Shown here piece after piece: positions 48,869-61,044 of a DNA stretch of 64,000 bases. The notes beneath the pieces were generated by a model. It was given only the letters and a program-made list of their open reading frames with translations, searched no databases and had not been told where the DNA came from. Positions within the stretch are counted from its first letter, which is position 1, and every line of letters begins with the position of its first letter. The stretch comes from Ceratodon purpureus (Eukaryota; Streptophyta; Bryopsida; Pseudoditrichales; Ditrichaceae), in the NCBI GenBank assembly GCA_014871385.1, contig CM026421.1, forward strand, positions 17,281,048 through 17,345,047, given 5' to 3'. A program made the translations under genes and the position numbers.

Positions 48869-51800
48869 ATGGCTGCTTCTACCTCTAACCCCATAGTAGA
48901 TAAAGTAGCTAAGAACATACAACCTCTAACTTTTCCTGAGTTAGAGGCTGATGGAAGCAACTACTTACGATGGTGTGTTGACTTCAAGTCATACTTTGTG
49001 GCTAATGAACTTGAAGGGATACTCAATTATCCTGTCCCTGCACATTTCAATGCCGCACAGAGGAGTCGGGCGATTATCTTTATGCGAAAGCATATTGATG
49101 ATGTACTCCAACAACAATATCTACAGATTGAAGACCCAGCAGACTTATGGAGGCAACTGGAGGCGAGATTTCGACATGAGAAGACCATTTTTCTGCCCAA
49201 GGCCCGCAATGATTGGGCAAACCTAAGAGTGTACGATTTTGCAGATTACACATCATACAACAATGCGTTGTTCAAGATTCTGTCTCAGCTACGTTTATGT
49301 GGAGAAACCAAGACTGAAGAGGAGATCATCGACAAGACTCTATCAACGTTCCCGACGGCGGCCGCATTGCTAGCACAGATGTACCGGAGCATGAGGTTCA
49401 AGACCTACAGCGAGCTAACACAGTTCCTGCTACTCTCCGAACAACAACAACAGTTGCTGCTCAAGAACAATGAAGCCAAACCGCCTCGAGAAGCCAACAC
49501 AGCGGAGATACCGAGCAGGAGGCCCAAGGGTGGTTGGAAGTCTGATCAGCAGAAGCAGAATAAGTTTGCTCCATACACCAAGCCAAACAATAAGTCTTCT
49601 AACCACTCCTCTAGCTCTGGCTCTCGTTCTTCCAATACGTCTGTTTCTCGCAAATGTTTCAAGTGCGGTAGAAACGGTCACTTGCAAAAGGATTGCAGAA
49701 CAGGCGAGTGCAAAACGTGTGGTCGCCCAGGACATCTAACTCGGGACTGTAGATCCAATGCATGTCAAAAGTGTGGCAGGATTGGACATAAGCCTCATGA
49801 GTGCCGGGCCGGAGCATACACGGAGAAGCTATACAAGGAACTCCAGGAGCTCCGAAAGGGTCAGAGGGAATCACACTCTCTGGATGCTCCATCTCTTGAT
49901 GGCACCGACCTTGAAAACTATACTGTGATAGTGGAGTCTTTGAGCACTCACATCTCATCAGAGATGGATGGAGACATGGCTCTCTTGGATAGTGGATCAA
50001 CCCACACGATCCTACGTGACCCACGTTATTTTGATTTCTCGCGACAAGAGTCCGAGACGTGGAGGCATGGCCCCACAGCTTCGCGACGTGATTCCGAAGC
50101 ATGGCGTACCTGTGAGCTCAGCACAGTCGCCGGAAAACGGAAGATGACCTTCCGTGAGGGCCGGGCGAAAGTTAAGCTCCCCGGAGGCGCCACCCTAATC
50201 TGCTCCCATGCCATGTTCGCTCCGGAGGCACAGCGAAGTCTGATCAGCTTCCGCGACCTCCGAGCACATGGAATCCATGCCATGACTGCGATCAGGGATG
50301 GTGAGGAGATTCTAAACCTGATGCAAGGAGACAAGTGCCTAGCTACTGCTCGCTGCGGAGCTAACGGCCTTTATGAGATTCCAATCTCATGTCTCAGTGA
50401 AGGTCACCAAGACCTCTCAACATATTCAGTCACGATTCCTGACAAGGCCAAACTCTGGCACAGGAGGATGGGTCACCCAGGAGTGACCATGTTCAGAAGA
50501 ATGATACCTGTTTTAACAGGTCACGAGGTCTGTCTGAACGATGCCAACAAGATTGGAGTGTGCGAGGCGTGTGCTCAAGGAAAACTCATCCTGAAGCCCT
50601 CACATTGGAAACTGCCGCAAGAGCTCCCTCCACCACTCCATAGGCTCCAAGGGGACATTTGTGGTCCCATTGCTCCTCCATCCGGGCCTTTCAGGTACTT
50701 CCTCGTTCTTGCTGATGCTGCTGGGGTCCATTTTGAAGTCTCTCTATTAAGTACCCGAAATATTGTTTTTTCTAAAATCCTAGCATCCTTGATAAAGTTC
50801 AGAGCCCACTATCCAGAGTATCCAGTCAAATTCTTGCGTATGGACAATGCCCTAGAATTTAAGTCACATGTTTTTGAAGACTATTGTCAAGCCACAGGAA
50901 TTTCTTTAACCTATAATGTCCCATATGAGCATTCTCAAAATGGGTTGGCTGAAGCTTTTATTAAAAAGATTCAACTCATAAGCCGCCCTCTTTTGATCCA
51001 TGCTCATTTACCTTCCTCTTTCTGGTCACATGCTGTATTGCATGCTGCTACATTGCTTAAGTATAGACCTACCTTGCTTCTTGAGCATTCTCCCCTTGAG
51101 GCTCTTATCGGTCACCCTCCTAGCGTTGCACATTTTAGAGTCTTTGGATGTCGTGTTTGGGTCCCTGTTCCAGAACCTGAGCGTAAGACCATAGGATCCC
51201 ACCGCCAAGAAGGCATCTATGTAGGATTTGACTCCGCAAGTATCATCCGTTATGTTTCCCCTCAGACTGGAGTCTTACATAATGCCCGATTTCAGAATTG
51301 TCAATTTGAGGAAACTGTCATTCCTTCTCTTACCTCACCAGGCCCTTCTCAACCTCTAGTTTTCACTACTCCTCAAACCCTCACCATGAATCCAGATCCT
51401 AGGACTAACCTTGCAGACTCAGAAGTCAAAAAACTCCTAGATCTCCAAGCTTTAGCTGAAAAGCTTCCGGATGGTTTCAATGATTCCTCAAGAATCACTC
51501 GAAACCCACTCCCAGGAGCTGGTCAGACAGCACTTAAAGTCTTTCCCAACCGGGATGCTCCTCAGTCCATCTTACCCAAACCCAAGAAACCTAGGTCTAC
51601 TCGGTCCAGTACTCATGTTGAGCCCCTTGTCTCTGCTCCTCCCACCATTTCTTCTTTTGTGTCTAGCTTGGAGGTAGCTACTGACCCGCTCACGTTGGAG
51701 GAAGCAAAAGCCAGCCCTGATTGGCCCCGATGGCTTGAAGCTCTCCAACATGAGTATGCTTCCTTGCAAAAACATCAAGTCTTTGGTCCAATTGTGACAA

Positions 51801-52121
51801 ACTTGGCCACCAAGCCAGTTGGTCACAAGCTGATTTTTACAAAGAAAAGAAATGCTGAAGGGCAAGTTCTTCGCTACAAAGTCCGTTTTGTAGCACAAGG
51901 TTTTACCCAACGCCCAGGTATAGATTACACATCAACTTATTCTCCTGTCATGGACTCTACTACCTTCCGATACCTTCTAGGGATGGCAGTCCAATACTTG
52001 TTGGAAACACAATTACTTGATGTTGTCACAGCCTACCTATATGGTCCATTAGACACTGAGCTTTACATTCAGCCCCCTCCTGATTTTCTCTCTAAACCCA
52101 TCCCAGCTGACACACCCAAGT
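48869..52121 (+). CDS. Copia gag-pol polyprotein, 5' part (gag, protease, integrase, start of RT)
   Basis: The first in-frame ATG is 48869; the frame is also open upstream to 48689. Residues 1-250 are gag (retrotransposon gag/UBN2-like). Residues about 262-312 hold three CX2CX4HX4C zinc knuckles (CFKCGRNGHLQKDC, CKTCGRPGHLTRDC, CQKCGRIGHKPHEC); one is usual in copia gag. An aspartic protease motif LLDSGSTHTIL starts near residue 371. The integrase has an HHCC finger (H-x3-H then CEAC, about residue 530) and DDE residues in GDICGP, RMDNALEF and NGLAEAF (about residues 595, 658, 694). Reverse transcriptase begins near residue 945 and breaks off at the inserted element. Reading past 52121 into the insert meets a stop within a few codons (52136-52138). 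Confidence 0.93.
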
Positions 52122-52157
52122 CATTAGGGGAAAAATGAGGTCTCCTACGGGCCTTGT
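52122..52157 (+). repeat. Left terminal inverted repeat of the inner DNA element
   Basis: It begins CATTAGGGG and contains GGTCTCCTACGGGCCTT. It matches the reverse complement of 62891-62926 at 28 of 36 positions without gaps. The inner 17 bases match 16/17 and the outer seven match 7/7. Confidence 0.75.
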
Positions 52158-52995
52158 AAGGCAGCCCGGATTAGGTGGGCTGCCTGCCCAAAACCCCCTC
52201 TGTCGCTGTCAGCAGGGGTCTGAAACGCTGCCCGAAGCGGACGGACGGGAGTTGCGTGGCCGGGTTTTGCCTCGTTGGCGAGAGGGCGTGGACGGTGGTT
52301 GTTGAGCGCCAATCCTTGGGATTTATTGCTCGGCGATTAATGAAGTGCCTCGATCCGTTGCCTCGATCCACGGATTGTTCGAGTTGTTGCCACAACGGTC
52401 TGGGCGCGATGGCGCCACCGGCTCTACGCCGTTCAGCACCAAGAAAACGAAGCGCCCTGTTCTGCTTCAAGCAAGTCGTTGTTGGCACTGTGAGACGCAC
52501 AATCGTATGTGATTTGCGAGAAAGATTCCGAGTGGCGATGGCGCCCCAGACCGGAGGAGCAAGATTGAGATTGCAATTCATTTCTTGGCAGCGTCCGCTG
52601 GCAGCGACGGCGGCGAGGGGTTGTTCTCAGTCGGCGACCAAGGTTTCAACGAAGAGATGAAAACTGATGTACTTGAAGGGAAGGTAAGTTAACCTAATTC
52701 GATAAACCTTTGTGGGGTGTTCAGGGGCTACTGGGTTTTTGAGCAATTTGAATTTCGATTTCATTAGCCCTTGCTGCCACAACGGCATAAGGCAATGTAG
52801 GTTTCGTGGTCGATAGCGCTTGTAGATGCCACGCAGGTCTATCGAATTAGGTTCGGAGTATTTGAGGTTGTGAATTCAGTTTTTCATTGGGTGTAGGAGG
52901 TGTCCGAAGATCAGAACAAGTTCTCTCGAATAACAGCAAATCACCAAGTGTGACCAGGGGAGATTCAATCAAGATTACCGACTATAGGGTCCACG
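52158..52995 (+). other. Leader region of the inner element, with subterminal hairpin
   Basis: GGCAGCCC at 52160-52167 pairs with GGGCTGCC at 52177-52184, giving an 8-bp stem just inside the left terminus. Two copies of the GCTGNCAGC motif follow (52205, 52597). The remainder is probably promoter and 5' leader of the transposase-like gene. An open frame at 52175-52660 has no recognisable similarity and is not called. Confidence 0.55.
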
Positions 52996-55900
52996 ATGGC
53001 AGCAAGGGCTGAACGAAGCAATCAGTACATTCCCCACTTTGCACTGGACACACGCTATGCCCCGGTCATGAGACGAGGTTCTACGCAAGTGGAGCTGTGC
53101 ATGAGGAGCTCGTTTCCAACACGGAGGTTGCGTGGAGACACGAACATTGACTTGTGGATCAATGGAGACATTTACCCTGTTGACCCAATGACAGGGAAGC
53201 CACCTCCAATCAAGTCGCTAAAAGAGTTCGTTGAATTCATATGTCATGGAGAGCAGGGTCTTTGCGGATATACACTCAGGCTGCTGGATCATTGTGTACA
53301 TGGTTCTACACAGGAGGAGACGCGGATCCAGTTGGCACAGTTGAGCGAAGAAGTGCTTCAGCTTAGAGGCGAAGCTCTGGCCAGCAACTCAAGGGCAGCC
53401 CAAGATGTCCAAATGGGGAGAATGCGTTGCCTTGAGTTAGAGAAGAAATGCAGGGATTTGCAAGCTGAATTACAGGCTGTCCGTGATTGCCATGCCCAAA
53501 GGGTGGAGCAATTGGAGCGCCATGTGCGGGGTCTCCAAGAAGACGTTGACCGCTGCCAGCGGAGGGCCAGTTTCGAGAAGGAGACCCCCATGGGCATGCG
53601 AAATAGGAGGAGGGCTCTCAGAGGGATTCACGAGTTAAAACCTGGATCAGGTGGATCAAAAGCAAGAGTGAAGCTTGTGCGGACAGTGCTGCAACCAGAT
53701 GTGGTGCAGTTTGTTGTCGAAAGGAACCGAGAGAACCGGAAGTGCTCTCGACTGCGGGGGGATAAAGAGTCCCAAAATAGGACTGCAGTAGCACTAGCTC
53801 GAATTTTGTCACGGCATGAAGGTGTAGCGCTCGCTTCTCAGCCTGCAATGGCACATGTTCAGTCAGATATTGCGAAAAATGTGCTCAAATCGATTGGTAA
53901 GAGTATTGGACCGGACAAAATTCTTGCTGCTTGCGACCAGGCAGGGGTTTCCCATCGGGGATATGGTGCTCTCTACAAATCTGTGAAGGCTCCCATTGCT
54001 GCTCTGAACAAAGGAGTCTCCGGGAGTATTTTGCCGAGCCCCTATCACGTGAAACTGCTTCGGCAGGAGTTAAATGCAAACCTGCCACAGTATATTGGCG
54101 AATACTACCATGCTGAAGGTCGACTTATGCTGCCAGCAAGTTCTAAGAAGAACAAGAAGTCCGAGGACATGGTAAAGGAAGTCGTTTTGACTGACAAGAA
54201 TTCCCTATTCGCAGACCTTGAGGTGGTCCAAAGGAGCATGGTGATCTTCTACGGCATCACGGAAGAAGGTAACGTAATCACCTCAGACTGTTGTTTTCAG
54301 AGTTTGCTGCCAGCAGGGTTATTTATCAATTAACCGTGACTTACACATCCACTCGCCATGTTTCCACAGAGTTAAGAGGGGCACCGCTGGTATTTGTCAT
54401 GAAATTGAACGAGGCCGAGATTGTCAATGGCAAGAAGTTTGAACGGGTCAGCATCACATTGATGAATAGGGCGCTCGACCCAAACATTTAGAGAAACCAT
54501 GCCCTGTTTTTCTCAGTCCAGTCGGAGCAGGAAATCTGGCCAGTGGCAACCTTTCAAGTGGAAAAAGAGTCCTACGAAGTTCTGTCGTGGATATTTGGGA
54601 AATCCAAATTTCCATCTGTGATTGCAGCACAGTCCAGTGGCGAGAAACTCACGGTCCCTGAAGTTGGAGAATTCCATGTGGAGTGGCATCTCGCTGCGGA
54701 CATGAAGACGATCAAGTGTATGTACGGGCTTCAGTCGGGGCCGTCGTGTGCGATGAACTGCATATACCGCGAGCAGAAGAGGGCTAAGCCTACCGTAGGG
54801 ACAGCAAGCCAGGCGAGTGCTGCCATCAGAAAACGTGGGAAACCGAACTGGGTGGGGGGACTGTTTGCCAACTCTGTGGAGCCAGAACCATGTGACATGC
54901 ATGCACATACAAGGTGGAGGCCTATCTTGCCAATTCCGTTGCAAAGAGTGCACATTTGTACACTTCACGCCCTAGTTCGCCTAGCGGAGAAGATTGTGCA
55001 TCAATACATCATTTATGTCTGGAACATACAAGATCAAAGACTGAGGGCTACAGCCATAGAGCAAATGGAGAAGTCCTTGTCAGCTATCGGGGCTCACGGT
55101 GGCAATGTGGAGATTAGAAAGGATCCGAAACTGAGTGGCAGCACAGGGAATGTGCCACAGAAGCCATCTTTCAGTGGGGTTGTTGCTAGCAGACTATTTA
55201 AACCAAGCGTATGGTCTGGAAACGACAAGGCCTGGAAAGACATATGTAAAGCAGAGAGCAATAATAGTGGTGGCGGTGCACATCGTAGGGCAAGGGCTGC
55301 TATGTGGCAAGCCTTTGAAGAGGTTCTACCATATTTCAGCGGCTTGGTGCTGACAGCAGAACAACGACTCCAGTTCAAAGGGAAGATAGAAACGTGGGGG
55401 AGAACATTTTTGGAGGCCTTCGGAGAGGAGCATGTGTCGCACTACATGGTGAGTTATATGAACGAGTTTTGGGATGAATTAGGGGTTGATGGCTGACCTC
55501 ACTTTTGTCAATTCTCTATCCAGGACTAACCTTGGAGTGGCTGTTGACAGCATGTAATTGTCAGGTATGGCAGTTGGTTTGTGGAGGAATACGGTAGTCT
55601 GGCCGTATGGAGTTGCCAGGGTATGGAGAAATCCCATCATCAAGCGAAGGCAGCGAATCAAGCGCATACAGCTCACGGTGGTGGCAAAGAGCGCATCAGT
55701 GTTATTTTGCAACAATTCCAGCATTGGTACCGAAATATACAGCATCGGTATAAGAAGAAATTAGAGTCCACCAGGGTTCTCAATACCCCGGATGATGAGG
55801 CAAGATTGGAGGCTACGCGTAGAAGGCGAGAACAATGGCATCGATCAAATGCTGCCAGGGCTTTGGAGAATTGGCGGTCAAGGCGACGGCCTGTTGGCAA

Positions 55901-56090
55901 AGCTTGGGTGTGTCATAACACCGTTGGAGGTGATGGAGCCAACAATGATCAAGCAAGAGGATCTGCCAACGAAGATGACCCCGGGGAGGAGGGCAACAAT
56001 GTGGATCTTGAGGAAGGACGCAACTCAACTGACGGTGACGACGCTGGCAACAACGTGGACAGCGATGACGCTGGCAACGAGCCTGTATGA
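52996..56090 (+). CDS. Putative transposase of the inner element (RNase H-like, DDE-type suspected)
   Basis: Proposed exons are 52996-54268, 54370-54446, 54522-55448 and 55551-56090; about 938 residues in phase. The N-terminal third is followed by coiled coil (about residues 100-195), then a basic stretch, then an HRGYGALYK block. Later blocks resemble a repeat-borne family I have seen in several eukaryotes but cannot name: HLAADMK (candidate first catalytic Asp) followed by C-x3-C-type cysteines, CTLHALVRLAEK, HYM joined to HVIVRYGSW, then YGSLAVWSCQGMEK (candidate Glu) and HGGGK. The tail is Asp/Glu-rich. The third exon would otherwise be preceded by an in-frame TAG (54489-54491); a 75-bp intron with a good pyrimidine tract removes it. 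The donor there (CGG|GTCAGC) is weak, so a true lesion is possible. The transposase role is inferred from position, size and motifs. Confidence 0.6.
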
Positions 56091-57892
56091 ATTGAGTACA
56101 AATTATGCGTTCTAAACTCATTGGATGGACATCTATAATGTAGCAAGTTTTTTATTTTTTTTTATTTTTTTGATCGGAGTAGACAGTGGATCTTCTTTAA
56201 CATGTTTTTTGGTTTCATTCTAGAATAGCCATTTACGGATAGATTTATCAAAAAATGAGGATTTTTTCGAGCAATTCCCTAAAATGGCTATGCATTGCTA
56301 TGTTAATCTCCATAATTATTCAAGAGGCACCCATTGAGAAGGTAGTAACTCCACTGACGGAGAGGTCGCTGGCAGCAAAGAGGATAGTGACGACGCGAGC
56401 AATGGCCGTGTGTGATTTGAGAGCTCTGTGTCTTAGTAATTAATTTGTAGCTATGTAGAATGTGGCTGCGAACAATGTTTTTTTTTTTTTATTGGGTTAG
56501 ACCATGGTTCTCCCTTAAACTTGTTTTGTGGATAACTCACGATAGTGCCCACTCCATGCAATTAGTAATCTCCTTAATTAATGGGTCTTAGTAATCATAT
56601 GTACCGGTCCCACTAAAATTAAGATTTTAATTTCTGAGATGATTTTCTAAGTACCCACAACAAATAGGGATGTGTGGTTTAGGGCCATGGCAATGATTTC
56701 CATGGAGTGGCAATTAAGGAGGATATGAGAGCTTCCCACCAACTCCGTAACCTCCCTTCATTAAACAGTACTTGAGACCCTGAACCCCCCTAACCAAGGA
56801 CGCAGAGGTGGTTGACTCCAGCACGGGTTCCCCTCTCAGTTCTTCTCTTCTTCCCACACGCCGCACGTGGTTGACTCTTGCACAAGTCCGCGCCTTCTTG
56901 CTGTCGAGGCCGCTCCCCTTGCTTCCAGCAAGCGCGCGAGCTTTACTTCGTTTTTCAATTGGAGCTGTGGGTGCCGGAGAGAGACCGTGGACACGAAGGA
57001 GGGCGTCTTCGTGCCGTTGCTGATCGGGAGCACGTGACGCTTAGGGCAGCAGCCGAGGAGTCTAAGAAACCGACTGCGGGCTTGCGGAGTGCAGCTCGAA
57101 GGAGCTGCAGCGTGCGGCGCGGGCCGTGGAGGAGGGGGCAGCGGAGCTCGGGCGCAAGGGACGACCTGCGACTGAGCTGCAAGGAGCTGAAGAGGGAGCT
57201 CCATTGCACGCTCGCTCAGGCGCAAGGAGCTGCGGAGGCGCAAGGGGTAGCGAAGAGCTGCGAGGAGCTGCGGAGGCGCAAGGGGCGCGAGGAGGCAGAA
57301 GGGGCTGCGGGGGTGCAAGGGGCTGCGGAGGCGAGCTGCGGAGGGCAGCTGCAGAGGCGCAAGGGGCTGCGGGGGTGGAAGGGGCTGCGGAGGCGAGCTG
57401 CGGAGGGCAGCTGCGGAGGCGCAAGGGAGGAGCGGAGGAGGCGCGCAGCGGCGAGTTGCGGAGGAGCAAAGCCGTAGCAGGGGTGCCGCGAGGCGCAAGG
57501 AGCGGAGCTGCAGACGCGCAAGGGGCGAGTCGCGGAGGCTGAAGAAAGGGTGAGCTGCAGAGGCGCGCAGGGGCGAGTTGTGGAGGCGAACATTTCTGGA
57601 GGCGCAAGAGACGAGCTGCGAGGCGCGAGGGGCGAGCTGGGGAGGAGCAACAACAATTCTGCTTCGGACTTCGGTGAGGTAAGCTACTGGTTTTCAGCTC
57701 TCTCCTCCGAGCCTCCTCGCATGGTTTTTTTTAATTAGCTGTTGGAGTGAATCGGCCATGGTGTATTCGGAGTAGACAGTGGTTCAGCCATGGCCGCCGG
57801 AGTCCTTAGTTCTACAGGATTTTTGGAGTGAAAATGTAACTAGTCTAATCCGCAAGAATAATACCCTGTCCGTTTCTCTCCTTTCAGCTGCC
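56091..57892. other. Intergenic part of the inner element and leader of the RING-like gene
   Basis: 56091-56800 is AT-rich with T runs and no gene. 56800-57700 is GC-rich, made of GCTGCGGAGGCGCAAGGGG-type words with internal tandem duplication. Open frames occur on both strands here, but they reflect the repeat composition. A pyrimidine tract and TTTCAG at about 57880-57887 suggest a leader intron ending just before the ATG at 57893. Confidence 0.55.
57301..57424 (+). repeat. 62-bp tandem duplication in a GC-rich leader
   Basis: Copies at 57301-57362 and 57363-57424 start GGGGCTGCGGGGGTG and end AGGCGCAA, differing at two positions. Shorter related words fill 57180-57650. Confidence 0.88.
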
Positions 57893-59936
57893 ATGCGCGA
57901 TCCCCCAATCGTAAAACGTGTTGTTTTTGCACTACCAGCGCCAGGGATGTCGAGCCGTAGGAAGGGAAAGGCCGCGGCTTCTCGGGAGGAGGATCGCACT
58001 GAGAAGAAGGAGGCCGTCGTGAAGAAGGAGGTCGTCGAGCTTGCTGACAGCAAGGAGGATGCCAACGATGTTGAGACGCCATGGGATGATGCGTTCGACT
58101 TGGAGGGCTTACCCCCTGCACTTCATGCACAGCTCCACCACCTCGCCCCATTTCTGCTGGGTAGGCATGCTGCGGATTACGATGAGGACTTCTTCGCCCG
58201 CACCTTGCAGCTCTCCAACAAGGGGTTGAAGTTCAGTGACCTCAGCAGCGAGAAGCACTGCAGGAAGAAGGACTTCATCGACAGATGGCCAGAGCGTTCT
58301 TCTGGTCGGCACTACGTTGCTAACTGTGAGGATCCGGAGGCCCAGAGGAAGTACTTGGAGATGTACCGGTGGACCTGTGGAGGTGACCCCAACAATTGGG
58401 CATTCGGGACCACCTTCCTTCGGGCTTGCCACCTCTACTTTGAGGAGGGCGTGGATGTCAACTTCGCCCAGAAGGCGGAGGCAATTGTAAAGGGGCGCGA
58501 GAAGCTGCCAGGGCGTAATCCGCAGAAGTTGACACCCCCGGCCTTGAGGGAGCAGATTGAGGCCATCATCGACTTCCTCGCAGGCCACGTCCCCGGTGCT
58601 GTCAGCAAGAGCAAGGGAGGAGGGGCGGCTGCGAGCGGAGGAGCCAAGGCAGTCGGAGCCACCTCCAAGGCCATCACGGCCGCGGAGGCGAAGAAGGCAA
58701 GGGGTCCTAGATCCGTGCCTGCCCCTGTCAAGGCCGTGGTGGAGAAGAAGGCCGTGGCGCTGAAGAGGGCCGTGACGACCCCTGCTGCCGCTGCCATCAA
58801 GGTGCAGCCCTTGGTGGCAACGGATCCGAAGCAGGTCCTGGAGCAGCAGCGCCTCAAGAAGCAGTCCTTGGAGGCGGCACTTCTGAAGGTGGAGGCCAGC
58901 CGGGACCGCGTGAAGGTCGACCTTGCAACCCAGCGGGACTACATCAAGGCCAAGGAGGCCGAGGAGTCCAAGCTCTACGACGACATCTTCTCCGCCCGCG
59001 AGGCCGCCAAGAAGGCCGCGGCTGATGGCAACGATCAAGAGAAGAGGCGCTTTGATCAGGCGGCCCGCTTAGGCCAAGACAAGCTGGGGCTTGCAAGCAA
59101 GGCACTCCTTGAGGCCCAGGCCCGCATTGACAGGGTCTACAAGAAGTTGGAGGAGATGGAAGCCGATGAGCAGAGACGGCATGCTGAGGTCTCCGCGCTG
59201 ACAGCGGAGATCTCGGCCTTGGAGTTGGCATCAGCTTTCTTGCGGCCGCAGAAGGTGTTGGCTCGTTATCCCCGGGAGTTCCAGGTGTTGCCAATAGCCC
59301 TCAACGACCCATGCCCCTTCTGCGAGCGTTACTTCGTTGACACCTGCTGCGTGCCTTTGTTCTGCGGCTGCTTGGCACATCCTCATTGTATGTTTGAGGC
59401 AGTCTTCTCTCAAGACGCCCGATGCCGTCGATGCGAGCGGGGGATGACTGGAGGGTGGCTTGGGCAGTGGGGCTTCGACCTTGACTCCAAGGCCGCGGAG
59501 GAACTACGCCTCACGGAGGAGATCCTTCTGGCCGAGCCCGCTTCACCACGTGCTGGCAGCAAGAGGCCCGCTGCCCCCTCAGTGGCCGCGCTTCCGTGGA
59601 AGAAGGCCAAGGGCGACCAAGGTTTGTGGCCCCTCATCCCATCTACCCATTTCTTGTTGCCTGCCTTGTTGTTACATTTACATTTTCTTGTTTTCTAACT
59701 CTTGTTTGTTGCTAGCAACTGCAGAGGATGCTCTCCCCGACTCAGACTCCCTGGCGTTCGATCCCACGCAACGCTCTCCTGAGGAGACCCAGGCAGCCCT
59801 ATCTGGAGATGGGAACAAGGACTCATCCGCCACCACGCAAGGACCACCTGAAGCAGAGAAGAACGAGGACGACACCAACATGGAGGGACTGTCGAGCCTT
59901 GTTGAGGCAATTGCCACAAACGCAAACGTGGAGTAG
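57893..59936 (+). CDS. Coiled-coil protein with RING-like Cys/His cluster, carried by the inner element
   Basis: Exons 57893-59621 and 59716-59936 give 649 residues; the join is in phase. The start is the first ATG after a likely leader-intron acceptor; the ATG at 57947 is an alternative. Residues 15-55 are basic/acidic and nuclear-signal-like (SSRRKGK, EKKEAVVKKE). A compact region about 60-220 contains Trp-rich segments. An Ala/Lys-rich linker follows, then coiled coil about 310-450. Residues 474-514 form CPFC, CC, FCGC, HPHC and CRRC in the order of a RING finger, but the Cys expected two residues after HPHC is missing. The C-terminus is acidic. RING proteins often bind E2 enzymes; whether this one does is unknown. 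No close family is recognised. Codon use is GC-rich, unlike the host genes nearby. Confidence 0.65.
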
Positions 59937-61044
59937 ATTCCCACCTTGGATAGTTTTGTAGGCCGGGTTAGGGGTTTGCTGGCAGCGACTTCTGGTCCGG
60001 ACTTTTATGGGCCACCTTTCTTAAACTTTTCCGAACTTGAAAACAATTTGCCTCTGGACTGCCATGTCTCTTTGAAAGATATGGCATTCTTGTAACCCTT
60101 CCTTTTTATTCGCAACTGTATTTCTTCTTTATTGTGGACTGCCGACAGCAAGGGCTGCTCTTTAGCCACCATTTTATCTTTTGAGCTGTTGTTCTCTTCA
60201 AGCCCGCGCTGTCTGAGAGCATTGTGCCCTCATCGAAGTTCTTTCCTTTGTATTTCCCTTCTTCTATGCAATCAGGTTGCATTTTTTATTTCACCGCTGG
60301 TATTTTTTTTTTTCCTTATTTCATTATTCGCCACCATGGTCCCTTTCAATTTTGGCCATTGTTGTTATTTACCATCTGCGACCTACTTCATCTCTTATGT
60401 ACAACTGTTTTTTATTTTTATCTTGTTCTATTAGAATCAAGCGTGGTTCTTTTTTTATTTGCAATCTTCCTTTTTTCCTCTTTGCTGGCACCAAGGGCTG
60501 CATTATGCCCGCCATTGCCAGTTCAGAGCACCAGGTTCACGAAGGAGCCAGCCTCTTCGGAGGAAGTAAGAAACTTTACATTCCTTCCTAATTACTTCAT
60601 ATTTGTCAAGTGCCAAACTCCATTTTCTGCCTCTGAAGGGTCATGTGCTCTATTGTATGCAATTTTTTTTCTTTTCTTATTTTGCGCTGGCAGCAGGCTC
60701 CACCGTCAATGGCGCCACCACAAGTTCAAAGCAATTTTGCGATTCAGACCTAGGCCCTCTGAAACCCCGGCCATTCTTCAGACTTCTTGTATTTTATTCT
60801 TTTTTTCATTTTGCACCCTAGGATTCACCACTGGTAATTGTAACTGTTTTTCTTCTCTATTTCTGCTGGCAGCACGAAGATCAAGGGTACTTCAAATTTG
60901 CCTCCATATAACACGTTAATAGAGGATGTCCCACAGAAAGTCCTGAATGGTAAGCAGAACCACTACCTGAACTCGCTAACGACTTCGCGAAGAACCTAAT
61001 GACTTCCCACATACTGTGACTACCCATCCCCGAAATCACTTTTC
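59937..61044. other. T-rich region of the inner element between convergent genes
   Basis: Several loosely similar modules follow one another: a pyrimidine-rich run, then a GCTGGCAGC-like word, then AAGGGCTGC- or GGCTCCACC-like sequence (around 60146, 60485, 60686, 60865). It could hold the 3' end of the RING-like gene, small exons, or a decayed tandem array. No coding call is justified. Confidence 0.5.

Noticed and set aside
52175-52660. 161-codon frame near the left end of the inner element
   Set aside because: No similarity or splice support; a minus-strand frame of similar length overlaps it. More likely leader sequence.
56836-57656. Overlapping long open frames on both strands
   Set aside because: They arise from a GC-rich repeat lacking stop codons. 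The products are low-complexity Ala/Arg/Gly or Pro/Ser strings.
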